From: Luidia sarsii
Lineage: Eukaryota; Echinodermata; Asteroidea; Paxillosida; Luidiidae
Assembly: GCA_949987565.1 (NCBI GenBank)
Contig: OX465104.1
Coordinates: forward strand, 5,299,248-5,363,247
DNA length: 64,000 nucleotides
Direction: 5' to 3'
Shown here: piece after piece, positions 56,320 through 64,000 of the stretch
How positions within the stretch are numbered: the stretch's first letter is position 1
How the letters are laid out: each line of letters opens with the position of its first letter
The notes under the pieces: model-generated
Database searches by the model: none
Told to the model about the DNA's origin: nothing
What the model saw: only the letters and a program-made list of their open reading frames with translations
Position numbers and translations under genes: made by a program

Positions 56320-57410
56320 CCGGATATGGTCCAAATTACATACCAAATTGAAGAGTGAACCCCCAAGTTGTCTTAAGCTTCACTTATTCTACAATGCATC
56401 AGTTAATAAGCCTCCAAAAGACCCCTTATTAAACAAAGTTGTTGGTCCACACTTTATGATAATCTGCTCGGCGGAGCCATCCTGGATGGAATTTGTGTGC
56501 TTCACCCCTGGGCATGGCAGTATAAATTATTATTATTATTTTTTCAATTACAGACGGAACTTAATCTCCTTTCTTAAAAACAATTGTCTGGTAGATAAAT
56601 CCACATTAAGGTTGCTTCACAAAATCAAGAGCTGGAGCCGTTTGTAATGGAATCATTTCCTCTTAGTCTTCGAGAAAAACTGATGCTGAAAATGGGACGT
56701 TATGTCATCGATCATATCATTTTGTGGCGCACATGGTGAAGGATGCATTGTCGTCAAGCGCTTGGGGCAATGTTTACGACTGCTCTTGAATCGAACCAAA
56801 TCATACACGCGGGAAACTAACAAAGCACCTATAGATGCACCTTTATATAATGTGACTCTAAACACCAGCGGACATCTTATGGAAACGTAGCGGCAATGGC
56901 GGCAAAGCGATCAACAACTGTGACAAAGGCCGAGCGCCAAAGGTGTGGGGTAGGTTGGTCAATTGCCACATGCAACACGCGTAGAATTACGTGGGCGAGC
57001 TGCCCCAGGATTCTGGTGTGAATTTCTATAACTAAGATGACTGCCAGAGCCCTTGGCAACTAAACTGGCCAATCAGAAATGACCATTTCTTCATGGGGGG
57101 CATTGGGGTCATGCCACTCGTTTAGAATTTCGCACGTAGGCCGATTACTCTCTCAGCATGTTTTCTTCTCTCTCTCTCTCTCTCTCTAATATTCCGTAAT
57201 CCTAGCACTGGGTCGAGTGTCGCATTCAATTAGATTAAGTAGAACGGCAAAATGACCCCCCCCCAAATTATGCAGAGAGACTGGGCTCCTAACTCGCATC
57301 TTGATAAACAGGACGAGTCCTGAAACATGGTAGAAATGTTTTTGTAAAAATTATCTCAGGAAATGGTGCGAACCGAATCGGATCGGTTTAAGATTGTTTA
57401 TCAAAATTAG
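56320..57410. other. Intergenic, nothing recognised
   Basis: A (CT)n microsatellite at about 57169-57188. No gene seen. Confidence 0.45.
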
Positions 57411-57414
57411 TTAA

Positions 57415-57783
57415 ATCCCCTACACAATATTGGTCGAGGTCAAAGAATAGCATCCATACGTTGTCTGATCCAACATATGCATGAAATAGCACACCTGTGA
57501 AAATTTCAGCTCAATCCACCAACCGAGTCTCGAGAAAATCGTGAAAACCGCTTCATTTGTTTCGCGAAAATGCAGCAAGTCAACGCCGTATTGTTCCAAA
57601 AAATAGTTTAGATCTCGGTGAGACGTAAACTATTTCTTTTACTCATTTCTCCCAAAATACAACATTTTAGGCAGAAATATTTCAGTGAGAGGTTTCTACT
57701 ATAACCATCTTCAAACTGTATAAGTTTCATGTAAATCTGTGAACATTTCTGTTTTTCGATCTTACCAATGTTGTGTAGGGGCT
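57415..57783 (-). mobile_element. MITE family A
   Basis: TTAA at 57411-57414 and 57784-57787. Ends are ATCCCCTACACAATATTGGT and CAATGTTGTGTAGGGGCT. Reverse orientation relative to 3792. Confidence 0.86.
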
Positions 57784-57816
57784 TTAATAAAACATTTATT
57801 ATATAGGCCATTATAG

Positions 57817-57956
57817 TTGATACAAACAAAACTGTTGCAAACTGCTCACTGACTAAAATGACCCGCAATACATAGATCTGAAAGTTAAAGGCTTTGCCTT
57901 TGAGAAAGGTTCTGCTAGGATCGAAACGTCAGGCCCTCCAACTTTTGAGATGGGCC
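57817..57956 (-). mobile_element. Family-1 tail plus single arm with 13-bp TSD
   Basis: Tail GATACAAACAAAACTGTTGC then one intact arm (GGTTCTGCTAGGATCGAAAC, GTCAGGCCCTCC). The other arm is almost absent. Flanks are identical TAGGCCATTATAG (57804 and 57957). Confidence 0.78.
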
Positions 57957-58403
57957 TAGGCCATTATAGATGACAAATAACTGGATTAAACAAAATAATG
58001 AAAGCGATATTTTTCATAATGATTCTTTGGCCAAAATGTGTATCAAGCAACATTTGTTTTGGAACACCCTTTCCTCTGAAATACCGGCGTACTATAACAG
58101 TAAGCCCACACACACTTGGTTTCCAAACTGGCAATTATTCATTATTCGTGGCAAAAAAATGTAACCTATGCATTAGTCGAGCATTGGTATAGATGGTGCA
58201 TTATCGATACCATGCATTAAACATCCCATTCTACGACAAGGCCATTTCCATGATGCATTACATTTGCCATCAAAATGCTACTGAAAAAAAAATTCGAGAA
58301 ATTATCAAAGAGGTACCATGAAGAAAAACAACCCGCGATCGATATGGAAAAGTTCGATGGGGATATTAAATCTGCCTTGAACATATACAAGGAGTGCAGT
58401 CAA

Positions 58404-58832
58404 GGTCCAATAAAACATTGGGAAGATCGGAAAACATCAAAGTCCACAGATTTCCTTCAAATTTATAATTATATTTACGCAGTTTGTATAGATGATCATG
58501 GTAGAATCCTCATGTTGAAATCTTACGGTCTGGGATGTTGTATACTTCCCTAGAAATCTTCACTCAAACATCGACCCCCTAAAAAATTAAAAAATTATTA
58601 CTCGCGAGTAATAACCTATTTCTGTAGTGTAAGAAAGGCCTGTAGTGTAAGAAATAGGTTAATTAAAAAAAGGCACACAAAAACCGTCACGGTTTACGCA
58701 CCGGTGTGCCTTTTTCTTCTTTCTCCGATTACCATTCATTTTGAGCTAAAACCCTTCGCAGGATTTCTTTAATGGAATATTGAATGGTTTAACACACAAT
58801 CTTTTGACATTTACCAATGATGTATATAAGGG
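58404..58832 (+). mobile_element. MITE family B, diverged
   Basis: AAGGTCCAATAAAACATTGG start, ATGTATATAAGGGTCT end, with TCAA on both sides. The palindrome ATTACTCGCGAGTAAT is in the middle. Larger than other copies owing to insertions. Confidence 0.75.
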
Positions 58833-59395
58833 TCTTCAAACCAGGTAAAGATAAAAAACAAACCAATATGGACGGAAAGGCACAAATATCGACCTGTATG
58901 AATATGGCAACAATCCTTGCTTGATCTGGGTCACACATGACGAACATGGCGGGCAAAGAGACGATGTTTATATTACTTCGAAGTTCAATCCCAGATAATT
59001 ATACGTACCATACCGCGGACTGAATCCACGAGGTCTAATAATGCGCATGCATGCAGTATCGATTTGATACACCTGCACAGGAATCACAGTGGTATATACC
59101 GGTACATGAAACCCACGCTTTGTGGTCACGGTTCCTACCAGCGTGATCACTGTGAAGGATGAAGACTTAATTGCTGTACCAGAGATCGATGTTATAACAG
59201 AAAGTAACGGACGTACCATTCCGAGTGCCAGTCATCGAAGGAAAAAAGAAGAAAGAAGAGTCCTTGGGAAGAGACATGGAAATCGTAACATCATCTATGT
59301 TACGATGGGCGAGTCCCCATTAGCCTATGTCTGAAACAATGAGTTACCTGTCTTCATCGCCACAGTACTCACCCACAAAGGGGATTTTTTCCTTA

Positions 59396-59640
59396 CACTA
59401 ACCTCGCAAACCTCTTACATTGTCGACCCAAATCTCCAAATCTCTTCTCGCCAGTTTCATTCTCTCGAACGTCCTCGCCCACTATTCTTATCGCACAGTA
59501 TATAACACTAATACACTATTATACACTAACCTCGCAAACCTCTTACATTGTCGACCCAAATCTCCAAATCTCTTCTCGCCAGTTTCATTCTCTCGAACGT
59601 CCTCTCCCACACTATTCTTATCGCACAATATATAGAATAT
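59396..59640 (+). repeat. Tandem duplication, period 128 bp
   Basis: CACTAACCTCGCAAACCTCT, then CGACCCAAATCTCC, then TTCTCTCGAACGTCCTC occurs twice with few changes. Confidence 0.9.
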
Positions 59641-59683
59641 ATTTTCTTCCCTGTTATACGAGTTGTTATTTTATTGCTCTTAA

Positions 59684-60050
59684 AGGTCCTATACAACATT
59701 AGTAAAGGTCAAAAGATTGCCACAGTTCGTGTGTCAAATCGTCAAACGTTCCCAAAAAGAAAACATGCGAAGGTTTTAGCTCAAATGGAAATCTGAGAAA
59801 GTAAAAAAGGGCAAAAAACCGTCACGGTTTTAACGCCATTGTGTAGTGTAAGAAACAGTTTTTTTTACCCGCGAGTTATAAACTATTTGTCGATGTTTAG
59901 GTGAAGATTTCTCGAGAAGTACAGCATCCCAGACCGTAAGATTTCAACATGAGGATTTTATCATGATCATGTACAAACTATGTAAGTAAATTAGAAGGGA
60001 ATCTGTGGACGTCGATGTTTATCCGATCTTCCCAACATTGTATTGGGCCT
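59684..60050 (-). mobile_element. MITE family B, TTAA target site
   Basis: TTAA at 59680-59683 and 60051-60054. Starts AGGTCCTATACAACATTAGT and ends CCCAACATTGTATTGGGCCT. Confidence 0.87.
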
Positions 60051-60239
60051 TTAAAATTGAACCGCGTTGCACTGTTGAGTGGAGTTCCACTGAACATTCA
60101 GTTCAAGTATATAATACCCAATCCTCCGAGAATAGGCCTATAACAGCTTTTCCACCACGATACGATAAAGTTTCTCCGCTAAATAAAGTCACCACAACGT
60201 GCCCATAGACTTTCATACAAGATTCTTTAATGTATATGA

Positions 60240-60285
60240 ATGTATGGATGTATGTATGTATGTATGTATGTATATGTACATGTAT
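60240..60285 (+). repeat. (TGTA)n microsatellite
   Basis: GTATGTATGTATGTATGTAT run ending in ATGTACATGTAT. Confidence 0.85.
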
Positions 60286-60620
60286 AGGGCCTATTCCTTA
60301 AGGGGTAATTGAACGGAAGTACATCAATGCAAGGACGTTGCTTCTGGCGGTCTTGAAAGGCATGGCACTCAATCAAGTCATCTGTCTTACCAAGGGTTCT
60401 TCACCCGACATAACTCTATCCATTACAACATAATACGTCTTTGGGAAGACATTTTTAAGTCCCCTTTCCCCAAGACACAACTAAACCCTTTCAATGTTAT
60501 AGCTATTCCGTCATGTCTACAGGGTTTACCACTTAGAAAGCCCTATACAATTGTACGTCAAACTTCCTTCAGCATTGTCTGAATGTTGATTAAGGCATTT
60601 CAGGCTGTTGGAAGAGTTAC

Positions 60621-60879
60621 ATATGTGACCCGGCACATCATAATGAGGAATAACCCCCACTTTTGAGATTTTGAGATTTTCCAATGATGTGAAAGAGTGT
60701 ACCATTAGCTTTCAAATGATATCAAAAGTTCCTCCAACACGTTAACTTTCCGAAAACACATGCACACACACACAAACAGATTTTTAATCGAATTGAGAAG
60801 ATACTTTGACTTTAGGCGTTGTTTACTCAAAAAGTGTTTTGGTGGGATATTCCTCATGTCGCTGTGCTGGGTCACATAT
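60621..60879. mobile_element. MITE with ATATGTGACCC termini
   Basis: ATATGTGACCCGGCACATCA, ATGAGGAATA at the left. The right end reads, inverted, ATATGTGACCCAGCACAGCG then ATGAGGAATA. 259 bp, non-coding. Confidence 0.82.
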
Positions 60880-61210
60880 ATTTAAATTGTCTCCACGCTA
60901 CGAACAAGACTATGGTCTAATCCGTTCCCAATATTCTGCCGTAGGAGTTGCCGAAAATTTTCAGGACGTACCAAAAAAATAGTCACAAAGCCCCACCCCG
61001 GGCCTATTCCTTATTGTTCAGTTGCATGTAACGGGTACCATCGCTCGGTTTACTTCACTTTCCTTCCTGAATGAAATCAAGCCCTCTTACTGACATTGCT
61101 GTTTCTGAAATTACAGTTTTTGATGAAACAGATTTAACTACGTAATGTTTAAAATACATGCATAATGATCTCGTGAAATTGTCCCCGAGTGTATAAAAGG
61201 CCAACATTAA

Positions 61211-61556
61211 AGGCCCAATACATCATTTAGAAGACCGGAAAATATCGATGTCCTCAGATTTCCTTCTAATTTACACAGTTTGGAGATGGTCATGATAGAA
61301 TCCTCATGTTGAAATCTTACGGTCTGGGATGCAGTACTTATCGAGAAATCTTCACTCAAACATCGACAAATAGTTTATTACTCGCGTGTAATAAACTATT
61401 TCTTACACTACAGAACGGTGCTACTTTGTCTACTTTCTCAGATTACCATAATTTTGGAATAAAACCTTCGCAGTATTGCTTTTTGGGGATGTTTAATGGT
61501 TTAACACACAAACTGTGCCCATCTGATGACTTAATTAGCAATGTTGTATAGGGCCT
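61211..61556 (+). mobile_element. MITE family B, TTAA target site
   Basis: TTAA at 61207-61210 and 61557-61560. Ends are AGGCCCAATACATCATTTAG and AATGTTGTATAGGGCCT. The central TTATTACTCGCGTGTAATAA is one base off a perfect palindrome. Confidence 0.88.
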
Positions 61557-61689
61557 TTAAGGTTGCTATACGATTCATAACTCTACATGTATATACATTA
61601 CAAAGCCACAGGATAATGGTATATGAACATTTAATTGAACTATCACCATTTTGTGGTTATCATGACTGGCTAAAATAAATTTTGCCGAA

Positions 61690-61765
61690 ATTGGAAAACG
61701 GAATGCGTGGGATTTGAACCAGAAAGGAAGAATATTAACCATGTCTAAATGGATGCACCGTCCAG
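61690..61765 (-). pseudogene. Weak tRNA-like relic
   Basis: The minus strand shows GGACGGTGCATCCATTTAGA and TGGTTCAAATCCCACGC (B-box-like). Arms do not pair well. Confidence 0.25.
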
Positions 61766-62577
61766 TTTCAAGTAAACAGACTCAGACTTGATCGATGGGG
61801 AAACAATTTAGTGCAGACACGACAATGCCTTCCTTCCTGAAAAGGATCTTTATTTGAATATTTTCCCTGGTATACCGGTAAACCTTAAGCTGAACGAAAG
61901 TACTGTTAGCAAGACTATCGAAACAAACAGCATGACTGATAGGCCTACTGGGTGTAATGGCGGACCATGGATGGACCAACCAGCAATAAAGAAGACCCTG
62001 ATGGCAGGCAAATGTATTTGAATAATCAAGTACCGGTACAAAAACTCCAATATCTGTTCATGGACGAAATGCTGAACGAAGAAGAATCTAGGAAATCTAC
62101 GGTCCGTGAAATCATATCAAGACGGTATAAATTACAGGGTCTCTGCAATAGACATGTTATCACTTAGAATTAATCCATGCTACAGAACTGTTTTGCAATG
62201 TTGCAAACAATCAAACTGTTTTTCACACTCGTTCTGGGGGGTATTTGCAAGTTTTCAGCTTTTATGCTAATGTCAATTTCAATATTCATGAGCAAATGTG
62301 TGATGTCATCACAGGATCATGCAACAAAAACCCTGAATTGGTTGTGCACAAACGTTTCTGAAAATCTCTGGTTTTTCATGCAGACCTATCCCTAAACCTG
62401 TTGATTTACTGCCAAAATGCCTACTTCATAAGTAGTTATATAGATTTTTCATCAAACCTATTCCAGAGACATTATATTAACTTGCAGTTTGAAAGTTAAA
62501 GTTTTTCTTATTGTTTTTAATAAGTCCATGACATGACCTTAAAATAGCGCCCTCATTTTTATAAGGATTTTTAAAAG

Positions 62578-62875
62578 TGATATACAAAAATGTTGCAAAC
62601 TGCTTACTGAATAAATGAGCTTTAACTTTGATTTGACCTTGATTTTTGTTGATTTGTATTTTTATATTGTTGATGTTTTGACAAACGCTTATATATATAC
62701 TGAATAAAATTACCAAAATGCAAATCTTAAGATTATACTTATATATATACTGAATAAAATTACCAAAATGCAAATCTTAAAATTAAGTGGGCCTGACGTT
62801 TCGATCCTAGCAGGAACTTTCCCAAAGGCAGAGTCCTGCTAGGATCGAAACGTCAGGCCCACTAAATGTTTAGAT
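62578..62875 (-). mobile_element. Family-1 copy, complex
   Basis: A tail start at 62578 (GTGATATACAAAAATGTTGC) is interrupted. A ~60-bp piece (ATATATACTGAATAAAATTA then CCAAAATGCAAATCTTAA) is tandemly duplicated at 62690 and 62750. Arms then follow, with a short asymmetric centre near 62830. Confidence 0.7.
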
Positions 62876-62879
62876 ATTT

Positions 62880-63890
62880 TTACAGTTAAAAAAGATGACC
62901 AATTTCTGACTCCACTAAGAAAAAGAAGTTTGCCAATATGTTTATACTCTTCTGATCCCTTGATGACAACAGAGTAATGAGCTTGGCTGATATCTATTGC
63001 AGAGACCCTTTAAACGATTGGACAATATAACGAAATAATATAGTATAAATAGCGCAACTCTCATTGACGATAAATCATACTACCAAACGTAAACCCCATA
63101 CTAAAGACCTTTCATCCAAATAATCTCGAATTCGTATTAAACAAAATATCAATGTAGCCTATCGTGAGTCGTTACTGATGACGTTACCATTTTAAGTGCT
63201 TTCTGCCTTTGAGAAAGGTCCTGCTAGGATCGAAAGGTCAGGCCCACTAAATTTTAAGATTTGCTTTCGTGTATATGTAAAATCTTTGTCACGTATGGAA
63301 TCGATCATACAAAGGTCATGCACTGAAGCGGACGGGCAACTTCACAGAATCCCTATTCCCCAAACCCCACGAAGGGGTAGATACAGGCCGTAAATACAGC
63401 ATGAAGACAGGGCTTAAGAGCGCAGACTGCGGTCATGTCTATCGCCAGGAGACTGTAATACAGTCCAGAGAGCGTGCTAGTACAGAGGGGGCCTAATACA
63501 ATCTACGAGGGCGTGCTATAATGCTTAATCCGTGACTGCTGGCGGATTCCGCCTTGACGACTGCATCTGCGTCTTCACGGTTATTGCCATCATTGTAGGA
63601 CCAACTCTCACACCGAACTCAGACTTCCCGACTCCGCCCGTGCCCCACTTAATCGCTTAACGATTATGCTATTCGTCTTTTTATACGGTAAGGGATGGGG
63701 TTATTCTGAATAGATCCAGAACGAAGTCCAAATTATGTGGAGAGGTTTAAGATGTAATAAGTATAATGTGTATACAGACAATACGCATGGAATTGTTGAT
63801 GACCAAAAAATTGACAAACATATGTTTCACTTAAAGGTGGGTGCGTGCTATATACTTCTCAGTTGGATAATCCCATAGTGACAGCATTGG
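62880..63890. other. Window end, no gene seen
   Basis: A single family-1 arm lies at 63205-63262 (GCCTTTGAGAAAGGTCCTGC then GGCCCACTAAATTTTAAG). Other sequence unrecognised. Confidence 0.4.
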
Positions 63891-63893
63891 TAA

Positions 63894-64000
63894 AGACCCT
63901 ACACAACATTGGTCCAGGTCAAAGAATAGCATCCATACGTTGTCTGATCCAACATACGCATGGAATAGCACACGTGTGAACATTTCAGCTCAATCCGCCA
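63894..64000 (-). mobile_element. MITE family A, runs off window end
   Basis: AGACCCTACACAACATTGGT then CCAGGTCAAAGAATAGCATC, the same order as the copy at 57415. Confidence 0.75.

Noticed and set aside
55790..56351. Frames of 120-136 codons in the 186-bp array
   Set aside because: Opposite-strand frames of equal length in a tandem repeat; periodic by-products.

Overview
This window is eukaryotic, from an invertebrate animal genome. It is AT-rich, has GT-AG introns, long introns packed with transposable-element relics, tRNA-derived SINEs, minisatellites, and genes of metazoan families. The gene set (a meteorin-like secreted protein, a stand-alone formiminotransferase, an intronless rhodopsin-like receptor) and the repeat style suggest a marine deuterostome, perhaps an echinoderm. 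That placement is an inference; nothing here names the species.

Three protein genes can be supported. (1) 555-3692, plus strand: a four-exon gene of the FTCDNL1/FTCD formiminotransferase family. All three introns are phase 1 and the exons join to exactly 341 codons. (2) 11780-30428, plus strand: a four-exon meteorin/meteorin-like gene. Its exons join to exactly 324 codons and encode a signal peptide and ten cysteines in the mature chain. (3) 48211-49317, minus strand: a single-exon class A GPCR of 368 residues with D2.50, DRY and FxxxWxP, but NIIVY in place of NPxxY. The genes do not form a pathway and look like ordinary animal neighbours.

The rest is non-coding and repeat-dominated. The main component is two families of small elements built as a long near-perfect hairpin plus a one-sided tail. 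Several copies are flanked by 13-15 bp direct repeats, which looks like retroposon target-site duplication. Linear versions without the hairpin (18962-19480, 44022-44170) suggest the hairpins arose by fold-back copying of a retroelement 3' end. The conserved segment carries a small stem followed by GAAA, and in two other places a CTGATGA box precedes it, resembling a hammerhead ribozyme core.

Several MITE families with TTAA target sites (here called A, B and C) are also present, with pogo-like and other terminal-inverted-repeat elements, a 27-bp minisatellite (16020-16930), a 43-bp array (25590-25860), a ~186-bp array (55560-56315) and TAG-rich microsatellites (50920-51620). Two oppositely oriented ~500-bp C elements flank the 57-nt, frame-neutral exon 3 of the meteorin-like gene, which could affect its splicing. 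The stretches 4130-5555, 8990-10480, 32600-34300, 46000-48200, 51700-54900 and 62900-63890 hold no recognisable gene.
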